DNA of 64,000 nt. It comes from an uncultured Reyranella sp. (GTDB lineage: Bacteria > Pseudomonadota > Alphaproteobacteria > Reyranellales > Reyranellaceae). The notes below the pieces were generated by a model, which ran no database searches, was not told the DNA's origin, and saw only the letters and a list, made by a program, of their open reading frames with translations. The translations under genes and the position numbers were made by a program. Shown piece by piece: positions 41,770-50,871 of the stretch. Position 1 is the stretch's first letter; each line of letters starts with the position of its first letter. The DNA lies in the NCBI RefSeq assembly GCF_945957355.1, contig NZ_CAMFKM010000011.1, positions 124,001-188,000 of the forward strand, read 5' to 3'.

Positions 41770-42707
41770 TGCTTCTGTCGCGTCTGGCCTGGGCGATAGG
41801 AACGGTCTGGCTGGCAGCTAGTCTCGCCTTCCTGCTGATCCATCTGGCCCCCGGCGGACCGGCCATCGCGCTGGGCGGCGATTCGGGCGCTCCTGGCTAT
41901 CTGGAGGAGGTCGCGCGTCTCTACGGTCTCGACCGTCCGCTGCCCGAGATCTATCTGGACTGGCTGATGCGCGTGGCCACCGGGGATCTCGGCCATTCGT
42001 ATCGCAGCGGCCAGTCCGTGCTGAGCCTCATCCTGGAGCGGCTGCCGGTCACGCTGGCCCTGGTGGCGCCGGCCGTCCTGCTCTCGGCGATCGTCGGCAC
42101 GCTCCTGGGGCTCCTGCGTACGCCACGTGGCTTCGCCGCGTCGATGGCCGCGCTGCATGCGGTGCCGGGCTACCTGGTCGGACAGGCTCTGGTCATGGCT
42201 TTCGCGCTCGGCCTGGGCGTCCTGCCGGTCCAGGGTCTCGTCGATGGGCGCGGCCCGGGCGGTGGCGGCATCGCACGCCTGCTCGACATGGCGCGCCATC
42301 TGATCCTGCCCGTCCTGGCACTTGCCCTGCACAACCTCACCTTCGTGGCCCTGCTGACGCGCACGCGCGTAATGGCCGAGATGGAGCGGCCCTATGCCGT
42401 GACGGCCGCGGCGAAGGGCGTCGCGCCGCGTCTCGTCCGCCGCCGTCACGCCCTGCCGAATGCGATGCTGGGTCTCGTCTCGCTGTTCGGATCGCGGCTG
42501 GGAGGTTTCGTGACGGGCGCGGTGACCATCGAAGTCCTGTTCGCGCTGCCCGGCCTCGGCCGCCTGGCAGTGACATCGGCCATCGCGCGCGACCATCCGG
42601 TGGTGATCGGGCTCGTCCTGTTCACGACCGCCTTTGTGGTGACGGCCAACCTCGTGGTGGATTTCGCTTTCCGCAGGCTCGATCCGCGGCTCGAGGAAAC
42701 CGCTTGA
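41769..42707 (+). CDS. ABC transporter permease, NikB/DppB-like
   Basis: A 312-residue permease with six helices. An N-terminal segment of the family (LAFLLIHLAPGGPAIALGGD) and the ATPase-contacting EAA-type loop (YAVTAAAKGVAPRLVRRRHALPNA) are seen. This is the first of two permeases. The ATG overlaps the preceding stop by one base (TGATG), and the following gene starts within the last codons (TTGA), so all three are tightly coupled. Confidence 0.75.
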   Translation: MLLSRLAWAIGTVWLAASLAFLLIHLAPGGPAIALGGDSGAPGYLEEVARLYGLDRPLPEIYLDWLMRVATGDLGHSYRSGQSVLSLILERLPVTLALVAPAVLLSAIVGTLLGLLRTPRGFAASMAALHAVPGYLVGQALVMAFALGLGVLPVQGLVDGRGPGGGGIARLLDMARHLILPVLALALHNLTFVALLTRTRVMAEMERPYAVTAAAKGVAPRLVRRRHALPNAMLGLVSLFGSRLGGFVTGAVTIEVLFALPGLGRLAVTSAIARDHPVVIGLVLFTTAFVVTANLVVDFAFRRLDPRLEETA

Positions 42708-43471
42708 GCCGGCACGCAAGAACCATCGCCGGTGCGATCGTCGGGTTGCTGTACTTCGGCTGCCTGTTCCTCGAGCCGGCGGGCACCCTTCAATCGCTAC
42801 CGATGAGCGCTCCCTTTCTGCCGCCGTCGCTCGTTCATCCTCTGGGCACGGACGATCTCGGCCGCGACATGCTGGCGGCGCTTACCCAGGGCGGACGCAC
42901 CTCTCTGATGGTCGCGACCGTGACGGCCTTGCTGGCCGTTGGCCTTGGCATGGTGATCGGCATGGCGGCCGGACTGGGAGCGCACTGGCTCGACGATCTG
43001 CTGATGCGAACGGCCGACATGGTTCTCAGCCTGCCCGCGCTGCTGGTCGCCATCCTCGTGGCCTCGCTGTTCGGCGGCTCCTCGCTCAATCTCGCGCTGG
43101 TGCTGGGCCTGACCCGATGGCCGACGATCGCCAGGATCGTGCGGGCGGAAACCCTGTCGTTGCGGCGCAGCGACTTCGTGCGCTCGTCCGTCGCCGTCGG
43201 CTCGCGTCCCGTCGCCATCGCGTTCCGGCACATCCTGCCGCATGTGAGCCCGACGGCGCTCTCCGCCACCGGCATCGTGTTCGGCGGCGCCATCCTCGCG
43301 GAGGCCGCCCTGGCCTTCGTCGGTCTCGGCGATCCCGCTCTGACCAGCTGGGGGCAGCTTATCGCGGCCGGCTACGCCTTCTTCGATCGCGCGTGGTGGA
43401 TGTGGGCTTTTCCCGCACTCGCGCTCTGCTGCACGTCGGCGCTGGTCGCCGTGGCGGCCAATCGCGAGTGA
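42704..43471 (+). CDS. ABC transporter permease, NikC/DppC-like
   Basis: A 255-residue permease starting from TTG 42704 within the stop of the previous gene. Typical elements are HPLGTDDLGRDMLAALTQGG near residue 45, characteristic of DppC/NikC, and the EAA loop (FVRSSVAVGSRPVAIAFRHI). It converges on meaA after six bases. No ATPase genes (nikD/nikE) follow on this strand, and none are found elsewhere in the window. Confidence 0.75.
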   Translation: MSRHARTIAGAIVGLLYFGCLFLEPAGTLQSLPMSAPFLPPSLVHPLGTDDLGRDMLAALTQGGRTSLMVATVTALLAVGLGMVIGMAAGLGAHWLDDLLMRTADMVLSLPALLVAILVASLFGGSSLNLALVLGLTRWPTIARIVRAETLSLRRSDFVRSSVAVGSRPVAIAFRHILPHVSPTALSATGIVFGGAILAEAALAFVGLGDPALTSWGQLIAAGYAFFDRAWWMWAFPALALCCTSALVAVAANRE

Positions 43472-43477
43472 AGTGCT

Positions 43478-45457
43478 TTAAGCCGCTTCCTTCCAGGCCT
43501 TGTCGACCACGGCCACCACGTCGCGCATGATCTGCGTGAGGTCGAAGTCCTTGGGCGTGTAGACGCGGGACACCCCGGCGGCGATCAGCGCTTCGGCGTC
43601 GGCCGGCGGGATGATGCCGCCGACCACCACCGGCACGTCGCCGATGCCGGCCTCGCGCATCCCCTTCAGCACGTCACCGACAAGGGAGACATGGCCGCCC
43701 GACAGGATCGACAGGCCGACGACATGCACGCTCTCCTCGAGCGCTGCATTGACGATGCGCTCGGGCGTCAGGCGGATGCCCTCGTAGACAACTTCCATGC
43801 CGCAGTCGCGGGCGCGCACCGCGATCTGCTCGGCGCCGTTGGAATGACCGTCGAGGCCGGGCTTGCCGACCAGCATCTTGATACGCCGGCCGAGCCGGCG
43901 GGAGACCGCATCCACTTCGCGGCGCGTCGCTTCGAGGCGGCCGTCGGTGACGCCCGCGGCCCGCGCCACGCCCGTGGGCGCGCGGTATTCGCCGAACACG
44001 CTGCGCAGCGCGTCGGTCCATTCGCCGGTCGTGACGCCCGCCTTGGCGCATTCGATCGACGCCGGCATGACGTTGCGGTCCTCCTTGGTCGCGGCCACGA
44101 GTTCGGCCAGGGCGGCCTTCACCGCCGCCTGGTCGCGCGTCGCCCGCCAGGCGTTCAGCCGCTCGATTTGGCCGCGTTCCACCGAATCGTCGACCGTCAG
44201 GATCGATTCCTGGCCGCCGCCGAGCGGCGAGGGCGCGCCCTCGGTGTAGGCGTTGACGCCGACCACGGTCTGCTCGCCGGACTCGATGGCGGCGAGCCGC
44301 TTCAGGTTCGATTCCACCAGCCGCTGCTTCATGTAGGCCGCCTCGATGGCCGCCACCGCCCCGCCCATGTCGGCGATGCGGCCCATTTCGGCCTGCGCCT
44401 CCTGCTTCAGCGCCTCGACCCGGGCCGCGATCTCCTTGCTGCCGTCGAAGATGTCGCCGTATTCGAGCAGGTCGGTCTCGAAGGCCACGATCTGCTGCAG
44501 GCGGAGCGACCATTGCTGGTCCCACGGCCGCGGCAGCCCGAGTGCCTCGTTCCACGCGGGCAGTTGCACCGAACGCGCGCGGGCGTTCTTGCTCATCACC
44601 ACGGCCAGCATCTCGAGCAGGATGCGGTAGACGTTGTTCTCGGGCTGCTGCTCGGTGAGACCGAGCGAGTTCACCTGCACGCCGTAGCGGAACAGGCGCT
44701 GCTTGGGGTCGGCGACCCCGTAACGGTTCAGCGTGATGTCTTCCCACATCTCCGCGAACGCCCGCATCTTGCACATCTCGGTAATGAAGCGGATGCCGGC
44801 ATTCACGAAGAAGGAGATGCGGCCCACCACCTTGGGGAAGTCGGCGTCGGGCACCTGGCCGCGTGCCTTCACCGCGTCGAGCACGGCGATGGCGTTCACC
44901 AGGGCGAAGGCGAGTTCCTGCACCGGCGTCGCGCCGGCTTCCTGCAGGTGATAGCTGCACACGTTCATCGGGTTCCACCTGGGAACCTCGCGATAGGTGA
45001 AGCCGATCGTGTCGGCCGTCAGCTTCAGCGACGGCTCCGGCGGGAAGATGTAGGTCCCGCGCGAGAGATACTCCTTGATGATGTCGTTCTGTGTGGTGCC
45101 CTGCAGCTTCGACCGGTCGACGCCCTGCGCCTCGGCGGTCGCGATGTAGAGCGAGAGCAGCCAAGCCGCCGGCGCGTTGATGGTCATCGACGTGTTCATC
45201 CGGTCGAGCGGGATGCCGTCGAACAGGGTGCGCATGTCGCCGAGATGCGAAATCGGCACGCCCACCTTTCCGACCTCACCCTTGGCCAGAACATGGTCGC
45301 TGTCGTATCCGGTCTGCGTCGGCAGATCGAAGGCGACGCTGAGGCCGGTCTGGCCGCGCGCGAGGTTGGTACGGTAGAGCTCGTTCGACTTCTCGGCGGT
45401 CGAGTGACCGGCATAGGTGCGAATGAGCCAGGGCTTGTCGCGGTTCGGGATTGTCAT
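43478..45457 (-). CDS. meaA: Ethylmalonyl-CoA mutase (MeaA type)
   Basis: A 659-residue B12-dependent acyl-CoA mutase. The N-terminal part TYAGHSTAEKSNELYRTNLA and GQTGLSVAFDLPTQTGYDSD matches the MeaA/ethylmalonyl-CoA mutase branch, not methylmalonyl-CoA mutase (which has YAGFSTAEESN and DLATHRGYDSD). The C-terminal cobalamin domain has the base-on ligand motif in GLDGHSNGAEQI (DxHxxG). It serves the ethylmalonyl-CoA pathway for two-carbon assimilation. ATG 45455-45457 is the natural start; the longer frame runs through the shared promoter. Divergent from the YjgN-like gene. Confidence 0.85.
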   Translation of the reverse strand: MTIPNRDKPWLIRTYAGHSTAEKSNELYRTNLARGQTGLSVAFDLPTQTGYDSDHVLAKGEVGKVGVPISHLGDMRTLFDGIPLDRMNTSMTINAPAAWLLSLYIATAEAQGVDRSKLQGTTQNDIIKEYLSRGTYIFPPEPSLKLTADTIGFTYREVPRWNPMNVCSYHLQEAGATPVQELAFALVNAIAVLDAVKARGQVPDADFPKVVGRISFFVNAGIRFITEMCKMRAFAEMWEDITLNRYGVADPKQRLFRYGVQVNSLGLTEQQPENNVYRILLEMLAVVMSKNARARSVQLPAWNEALGLPRPWDQQWSLRLQQIVAFETDLLEYGDIFDGSKEIAARVEALKQEAQAEMGRIADMGGAVAAIEAAYMKQRLVESNLKRLAAIESGEQTVVGVNAYTEGAPSPLGGGQESILTVDDSVERGQIERLNAWRATRDQAAVKAALAELVAATKEDRNVMPASIECAKAGVTTGEWTDALRSVFGEYRAPTGVARAAGVTDGRLEATRREVDAVSRRLGRRIKMLVGKPGLDGHSNGAEQIAVRARDCGMEVVYEGIRLTPERIVNAALEESVHVVGLSILSGGHVSLVGDVLKGMREAGIGDVPVVVGGIIPPADAEALIAAGVSRVYTPKDFDLTQIMRDVVAVVDKAWKEAA

Positions 45458-45478
45458 TTGTGGCGGTTCGCAGTGCTG

Positions 45479-45522
45479 TTGACGTAAACTTGGGTACACC
45501 AGATCATGCTGCGTCGCAGCAT
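45479..45522 (+). promoter_or_regulatory. Promoter with 17-bp palindrome between meaA and the YjgN-like gene
   Basis: TTGACG (45479-45484), a 17-bp spacer and GATCAT (45502-45507) make a plausible plus-strand promoter. The perfect palindrome ATGCTGCG-T-CGCAGCAT (45506-45522) overlaps its -10 and start region, where a repressor would act. It also lies upstream of the minus-strand meaA start (45457). Confidence 0.4.
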
Positions 45523-45561
45523 CCAAGATTTTGCATTGCGGCGGAAGGGAAAACAGGGGTT

Positions 45562-46776
45562 TTGAGCGACGCTTCTTCCCCCTGGGTGCAGGCAACCAGC
45601 CAGGCGCCGACAGGAACTTTCAGCCCGACAGCCGCTCCCGGCACCCCCTGGGCTTCCGACCTGACCCCGAGCCGGCCGGTCTATGACGGGCGGCTGGGCG
45701 AATTGTATGCCATCTACCTGCGCCATCTCGCGATGATGCTGGTGACGCTCGGCTGGTCGCGCTTCTGGGGCCGAACCCGCATCCGGCGCTATGTCTGGAA
45801 CCATCTGTCGGTCCTGGGCGACCGGTTCGAATATCGCGGCCACGGCCGCGAGCTGATGATCGGCTTCCTGCTGGCGCTGCTGGTGGTCGCGGCCTGGTCC
45901 GGCCTCATGTACCTGGTGTGGCTCTACGTCTTCCACGAGAAGCCGTTCGCCACCTTCGGCCTGTTCGACCTGTTCTCGCTGTCGGTCGTGCTGATCGGCT
46001 TTCCGCTGGCCTATGTCGGCCACTATGCCGGCCTGCGCTACAAGCTGTCGCGCACGCGCTGGCGTGGCATCCGCTGCGGCATGGCGGGCTCGGCCTGGGG
46101 CTACGGCGCCACCGCGACCTTCCTGCACTTCGCCAATGCGATGACCGGCTATCTGCTGACGCCGGTCGTGTCGGTGAACCTCGCGCGCCCGCGCATCGTC
46201 AATGCGAGGGTCGGCACGCAGGGCTTCACCTTCGCGGGCCGTGCGGGCGACATCTATGGCCGCTATCTCGGCTACTATTTCCTGAACATCGCGGCCTGGG
46301 TCGCCGCGGCCGTCGTCACCTTCATGGCGATCGGCGGCACCATCGAGACGCTGGGCATCTCTTCCGACGAATTCCTGAAGCTGTTCGCCCATCCCAGCCT
46401 GCATACCGTCGCCGTGGTGCTGCTCATCGCGTTCGGCGCCTATGTCCTGTTCGGGCTGCTCATCCTGCCGTTGCGCTGCTGGTGGCAGGCCTATCTCATG
46501 CGCTACCTCGTCACCCACAGCCGCGCCGGCAACGTGCTGTTCGCCACCGCCATCTCGACCTGGCAGATGTGGGGCTTCCTGGTCCTGAACTACCTGATCG
46601 TCCTGCTGACGCTCGGCATCGGCTGGCCCTGGGTGATGCACCGCACGATGAAGCTGATCGCCGGCCAGCTCTGGATCTACGGCGCGCCCCAGGGCAGCGA
46701 GATCCGTCAGCCGGCCGATCTCGGCCCGGGCTATGGCGAGGGCCTGCTCGACATGTTCGACGTGAGCGGGGTCTGA
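45562..46776 (+). CDS. YjgN-family (DUF898) membrane protein
   Basis: A 404-residue polytopic membrane protein. The repeated YjgN-type element (GELYAIYLRHLAMMLVTLGW, then SRFWGRTRIRRYVWNHLSVL) near residue 60 is diagnostic. The same style returns further along (DIYGRYLGYYFLN). Six or seven membrane helices follow. A TTG start at 45562, with GGAAGGG upstream, is preferred because the in-frame extension lies in the promoter. DUF898 genes are often neighbours of M48 peptidases, as here. Function unknown. Confidence 0.68.
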   Translation: MSDASSPWVQATSQAPTGTFSPTAAPGTPWASDLTPSRPVYDGRLGELYAIYLRHLAMMLVTLGWSRFWGRTRIRRYVWNHLSVLGDRFEYRGHGRELMIGFLLALLVVAAWSGLMYLVWLYVFHEKPFATFGLFDLFSLSVVLIGFPLAYVGHYAGLRYKLSRTRWRGIRCGMAGSAWGYGATATFLHFANAMTGYLLTPVVSVNLARPRIVNARVGTQGFTFAGRAGDIYGRYLGYYFLNIAAWVAAAVVTFMAIGGTIETLGISSDEFLKLFAHPSLHTVAVVLLIAFGAYVLFGLLILPLRCWWQAYLMRYLVTHSRAGNVLFATAISTWQMWGFLVLNYLIVLLTLGIGWPWVMHRTMKLIAGQLWIYGAPQGSEIRQPADLGPGYGEGLLDMFDVSGV

Positions 46777-46778
46777 CG

Positions 46779-47840
46779 ATGGCCGCCCGATACTACGATG
46801 GCGTGACCGCCGACGTTCAGGAAGTGATGCTGAAGATCACGGCCCAGGAGCTGCTGATTTGCCGGCCAGCCGATTCCGCCGTCGTGGCGCGCTGGCCGGT
46901 CGCGGATATGTTGGTGCTGGGCGATTCGCATCACGAGGCCGTGCCGCCCCTGGCGCTCAGCGGCAGCGATGCGCGGCTGATCGTCGAGGATCCGGCCTGG
47001 CGGGCCCAGCTCGTCTCGCTGGTGCCGGCGCTGAAACCGCTGGCGCTGGAACCGGTGAGGGTCGCGCCACGCCTCGGCGCCTATTCGCTGGCGATCGTCG
47101 CTTTGGTCGGTCTCTTCTGGAGCGCGGTGGAATTCGGCACCGAATATGCCGTGCCGCTGTTGCCCTACGCTCTGCAGGCCAGGCTGGGTGAGACCGTGCT
47201 CGACGAGTTGCTGGCCGACAAGGAGATCTGCGATGGCAGGGCGGGCCTTGCCGCGATCAACCGTCTGGCCAACGATCTCGCCCGCGAGGCCAGCTACAAG
47301 CATGAGGTCACGGTACACATCGTCAAGGGTGGGCCGGTCAATGCCTTCACCCTGCCGGGCTCGATCCTCATCTTCTATTCGGACCTGATCGAGCAGGCGA
47401 AGGACAGTTCGCAGGTCGCGGGCGTGCTGGCGCACGAGATCGGCCATGTCGTGCACGATCATCCGATCAAGGGCGTGGTGCGCGCCTATGGCATCGAACT
47501 CCTGTTCAAGGTCCTGACCGGCGGCTACTCCGACATTCTGAGCACGTTCGGCTCCGGCGGCGGCGCGCTGCTGGCGATGCGCAACGGCCGGGCCTTCGAG
47601 CGCGAGGCCGACGCCACCGGTGTGCGCCTGCTCGAACAGGGCGGCCTGCGCGCCGACGGCGTCTCGACCTTCTTCGAGCAGATGCTCGAGAAGGAACCCG
47701 CGGACGCCGCCACCGCCGCCGGCATCTGGTCGAGTCATCCGCCCACGCGGGAACGCATCGAGGCAACCAAGCGCCCGTCGTCCGGTCGGCCGGCTTTCAG
47801 TGCCTCCGAGTGGCAGGCGCTGCGGAACGTGTGCAAATAG
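46779..47840 (+). CDS. M48-family membrane metalloprotease
   Basis: A 353-residue peptidase. A membrane helix near residue 105 (LAIVALVGLFWSAVEFG) is followed by the zinc-protease domain: the HEIGHVVHDH motif (HExxH) near residue 215, and the third ligand glutamate in FEREADATGVRLL near 270. It resembles HtpX/BepA-like M48 proteins that remove misfolded envelope proteins. The ATG lies two bases after the stop of the YjgN-like gene, so the two form one unit. Confidence 0.83.
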   Translation: MAARYYDGVTADVQEVMLKITAQELLICRPADSAVVARWPVADMLVLGDSHHEAVPPLALSGSDARLIVEDPAWRAQLVSLVPALKPLALEPVRVAPRLGAYSLAIVALVGLFWSAVEFGTEYAVPLLPYALQARLGETVLDELLADKEICDGRAGLAAINRLANDLAREASYKHEVTVHIVKGGPVNAFTLPGSILIFYSDLIEQAKDSSQVAGVLAHEIGHVVHDHPIKGVVRAYGIELLFKVLTGGYSDILSTFGSGGGALLAMRNGRAFEREADATGVRLLEQGGLRADGVSTFFEQMLEKEPADAATAAGIWSSHPPTRERIEATKRPSSGRPAFSASEWQALRNVCK

Positions 47841-47854
47841 AGATCAATCCACGC

Positions 47855-48712
47855 ATGACCTTCCGTGTCGTTCTCGCCACGTCCGCCGACGATCCCGCGA
47901 TCACCGCGTCGGACCGGCTCTATGCCGAGGCGCTGGAGCGGCGCGGGTGCCGCGTCACGGGCGCGCCTTGGGACGGGCCGCGCGAGGCGTTCGCCGGCGC
48001 CGATGCAGTCGTGCTGCGCTCGACTTGGGGCTACTACCGCGCACTCGAAGATTTCAAGGCCTGGACCGAGGCGATGGCCGCGTCGACGCGGCTGTTCAAC
48101 TCCCGCGATCTGGTGCGCTGGAACCTGCGCAAGGACTATGTGGAGAAGCTCGCGGCGGCGGGCGTGCGAGTGCCGCGCAGCTTCGTCGTTCCGTGCGAGG
48201 CGTCCGCGATCGGCCATGTCTTCGACGAGACCGGCTGGGCGCAGGCCGTCGTCAAGCCGGCCAGCGGCGCGTCGGGCCATTCGGTCGAGCTCCTGCGGCG
48301 GGCGACGCTCACCGCACAGATTGCCGGGCTTGCCGACGAGGCGCGCTTGTCGGGAGTCGTCGTGCAGGAGTTCCTGCCGGAAATCGCCGAGGGCGAGCTG
48401 TCGCTGGTCTATTTCGACGGCGTCTTCAGTCACGCGATCCGAAAGCGTCCGCCGCCCGGCGAGTTCCGCTCCAACTCGCGCTACAACCCGACGCGCACCG
48501 CCGAAACGCCGCCGCCGGCCGTCACGCGACAGGGCGCCGCCTGCCTCGCGGCCCTTCCCGAGATGCCGCTCTATGCCCGTGTCGACGGCGTCGTGCGCGA
48601 CAGTGTGCTGATCGTGATCGAGGTCGAGCTGCTCGAGCCGGCTTTGTTCATGGAGTTCGCCCCGCCCTCGGCCGAGCTCTTCGCCGAGGCGACGATGAAG
48701 CGCCTCGGCTGA
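47855..48712 (+). CDS. ATP-grasp domain protein
   Basis: A 285-residue protein with an ATP-grasp ligase fold. The N-terminal domain reads RVVLATSADDPAITASDRLY. The ATP-binding lysine and glycine-loop region is AQAVVKPASGASGHSVELL near residue 130. A metal/acid segment VVQEFLPEIAEGELSLVYFD is near 165, and RVDGVVRDS and EVELLEPALF come near the end. This matches RimK/cycloserine ligase-like families that make amide or peptide bonds. The specific product is unknown. It begins 14 bases after the peptidase gene and is likely co-transcribed with it. Confidence 0.72.
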   Translation: MTFRVVLATSADDPAITASDRLYAEALERRGCRVTGAPWDGPREAFAGADAVVLRSTWGYYRALEDFKAWTEAMAASTRLFNSRDLVRWNLRKDYVEKLAAAGVRVPRSFVVPCEASAIGHVFDETGWAQAVVKPASGASGHSVELLRRATLTAQIAGLADEARLSGVVVQEFLPEIAEGELSLVYFDGVFSHAIRKRPPPGEFRSNSRYNPTRTAETPPPAVTRQGAACLAALPEMPLYARVDGVVRDSVLIVIEVELLEPALFMEFAPPSAELFAEATMKRLG

Positions 48713-48771
48713 ACGAGACCCTAACCGCACGCAGCGGGCGTCATGATCGTTGTGTCGGGTATCGCACCGCG

Positions 48772-48790
48772 CCGCGTCGCGACGACGCGG
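48772..48790. terminator. Hairpin between ATP-grasp and M23 genes
   Basis: CCGCGTCG, loop CGA, CGACGCGG form a perfect 8-bp stem at 48772-48790, 60 bases after the ATP-grasp stop and 102 bases before the M23 start. No T-tract follows. It may weaken read-through. Confidence 0.3.
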
Positions 48791-48891
48791 AACCACATTG
48801 CTGCCAACTTTCCGTCCAATTCTCCCAGCGCGCCGACGCAGTCTTGGCGTCTCGTTTCTCCCCACCCTTTGTCTTCGAGGACTCCCCAGGA

Positions 48892-50352
48892 ATGCCCCAT
48901 CCCCAGGCTTTCATGGCACGGCCCCCCTTTGAACGGATTCGCCCCGCGGCTTCGTCGGGGCGCCACTGGAAGAACGTCGGAATGTGCTTCGGCAGTCTGG
49001 TGGTCCTGGCGATGGTCAGCCTGATGGCGCTGCCGGCAAAGAGAGAGACTCGGAGTGTCGCCGGCGAACTCGACCATCAACCCGAATCGGCAACGCCAGT
49101 AAGTCTGACGGCGATACCGGAGACGTCGGAAATGCCACGAGAACTGGCGATGACCGACATCGCGACCGTCCTTCCCGACCCCGAACTGGCGGACCCGGCA
49201 CCGCCGGACTTCGGACCACCGCATGTCGAAGCGGCGATCGAATTGCAGAAGGGCGATACGGTCGCCCGCGTCCTCGACCGGCTCGGCATCGAGGCCGCCG
49301 ACATTGCCGAGATCGTGGAAGCCCTCGCCGGTCGCGTGCGTCTTGATCGCCTGCCGATCGGCCAGGCCCTGATCGTCAAGCTGCAGCGCCTGCACGAGGA
49401 GGAGAAGCCGACGGTTCTCGTCGGCCTGTCGATCCGCCCCGAGCCGCAGCGTGCATTCAACGTCGAGCGCGACGATGACGGCGGCTACAGCGTGGAGGAG
49501 GAGGTCTTCGAGGTTGTGCCGAAGGTGATGCGTGCCTCCGGCGAGGTCGACGGCTCGGTGATCGCGAGCGCCGAAGCGGCCGGCGTGCCACACGGCCCAC
49601 TCGCGGAAATGCTACGCGCCTTCTCGTGGGACGTGAACTTCCAGCACGACATCAAGCCCGGCGACCGGTTCGACGTGCTGGTGGAGCGCTCATGGACCAG
49701 CGATGGCAGGCCGGCTGACGACGGCCGCGTGCTGTGGGCCGAGATCACCACGGGCGGCGGCTCCGAGACCTACAGCATCTACCGCTTCAAGCCGCGCGAC
49801 GGAGAGGAGTTCTTCTACAGCCCCGAGGGCGAAAGCGTGGTCAAGGCGCTGCTGCGTACGCCGCTGAACATGAGCCGCATTTCCTCGCGCTTCGGCCTGC
49901 GTCACCATCCGGTCCTCAAGTTCACGCGCCTGCATTCGGGTGTCGACTTCGCGGCGCCGCCAGGTACACCGATCCTTGCCGCGGGCGCGGGACACGTGAT
50001 CGAGGCCGGGCGGTTCGGCGGCTACGGCAACTGGGTCAAGATCGCCCACGACGGAAGCCTCGCCACAGGATACGCCCATCTGTCCCGTATCGCGCCCGGC
50101 GTGAAGCGCAGCGCGCGCGTGCGGCAGGGCCAGGTGATCGGTTATGTCGGCAGCACCGGCCTTTCCACGGGCCCGCACCTCCATTTCGAACTGCACCGCG
50201 GGGGGCGCCCGATCGATCCGCTCACCATGGCCCGAACCGCGCAGCGCACGCGTCTTGCCGGCAAGGATCTCGAACGCTTCAAGGCCCAGGTCGCCGAAAC
50301 GGATCGCGTCCGCGAGACGGCCGCCACTCTTCGTGGCGAAGAGAGCAACTGA
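48892..50352 (+). CDS. M23-family peptidoglycan endopeptidase
   Basis: A 486-residue protein with one membrane anchor near residue 35 (GMCFGSLVVLAMVSLMALP). A central region resembles the Csd3/OapA N-terminal fold (LQKGDTVARVLDRLGIEAAD). The LytM/M23 zinc peptidase domain is at about 325-440. Zinc ligands are in TRLHSGVDFAAP (HxxxD) and GPHLHFELH (HxH). The enzyme cuts cell-wall crosslinks. ATG 48892 gives a normal N-terminal anchor; the larger open frame starting at 47620 is read in a frame overlapping other genes. It is followed after nine bases by an exported orphan. Confidence 0.85.
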   Translation: MPHPQAFMARPPFERIRPAASSGRHWKNVGMCFGSLVVLAMVSLMALPAKRETRSVAGELDHQPESATPVSLTAIPETSEMPRELAMTDIATVLPDPELADPAPPDFGPPHVEAAIELQKGDTVARVLDRLGIEAADIAEIVEALAGRVRLDRLPIGQALIVKLQRLHEEEKPTVLVGLSIRPEPQRAFNVERDDDGGYSVEEEVFEVVPKVMRASGEVDGSVIASAEAAGVPHGPLAEMLRAFSWDVNFQHDIKPGDRFDVLVERSWTSDGRPADDGRVLWAEITTGGGSETYSIYRFKPRDGEEFFYSPEGESVVKALLRTPLNMSRISSRFGLRHHPVLKFTRLHSGVDFAAPPGTPILAAGAGHVIEAGRFGGYGNWVKIAHDGSLATGYAHLSRIAPGVKRSARVRQGQVIGYVGSTGLSTGPHLHFELHRGGRPIDPLTMARTAQRTRLAGKDLERFKAQVAETDRVRETAATLRGEESN

Positions 50353-50361
50353 AGGCAGCGC

Positions 50362-50856
50362 ATGGCCAGGACCGCGGCCCTCTGCCTCTTTCTGATCGCC
50401 GTATCGGCGGGAGTGCAGAAGGGCGGGGCGGCGCGTGCATCGGACTGCGAGACCGGTGTCCTAGATGGCGGCGAGGGCGGCATGAACGTGCTCGTCTATC
50501 AACTCTGCGCCGACCGCCTGACCGTCGGCTTCCGCGACAGCGAGGTGGTCGAGGAGATCACCTGCGGGCCGGCCGGAAGCGTGCATCTCTGGATGTCGAC
50601 CGATCACGAGATCTGCGGCTCGCCGCCCACTCCGAATGCGCCCCGGGTCTACGACCTGCTGGAGCCGCTGCGTGGTGTCGGCGGGGCGGTGTCGGCGCCG
50701 GTCGCGAAGCGCGTGACCTGCGGTGGTACGTCGGGGCGCGCCACCGCGGTCGTGCCGGACGCCCGCGCCGCCCTGCTGGCGACAAGAACCGGCGACACGC
50801 TCTACGAGCAGGTGAGCCGGCGGTTCATCGCCTCCTGCATCGGGCCGACGGCATAG
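50362..50856 (+). CDS. Exported cysteine-rich hypothetical protein
   Basis: A 164-residue protein with an N-terminal signal (MARTAALCLFLIAVSAGVQK). The mature part has six cysteines, for example RASDCETGVLD, LCADRLT, EEITCGPAG, EICGSP, RVTCGG and ASCIGP, suggesting periplasmic disulfides. No known domain seen. It follows the M23 peptidase closely and may be its partner, which is only positional inference. Confidence 0.5.
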   Translation: MARTAALCLFLIAVSAGVQKGGAARASDCETGVLDGGEGGMNVLVYQLCADRLTVGFRDSEVVEEITCGPAGSVHLWMSTDHEICGSPPTPNAPRVYDLLEPLRGVGGAVSAPVAKRVTCGGTSGRATAVVPDARAALLATRTGDTLYEQVSRRFIASCIGPTA

Positions 50857-50871
50857 GAGCCGTCCGCATCT

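Noticed and set aside
47620..50352. 910-codon frame fused to the M23 peptidase
   Set aside because: The N-terminal 420 codons cross the M48 and ATP-grasp genes in the wrong frame. The signal anchor and domains start at 48892.
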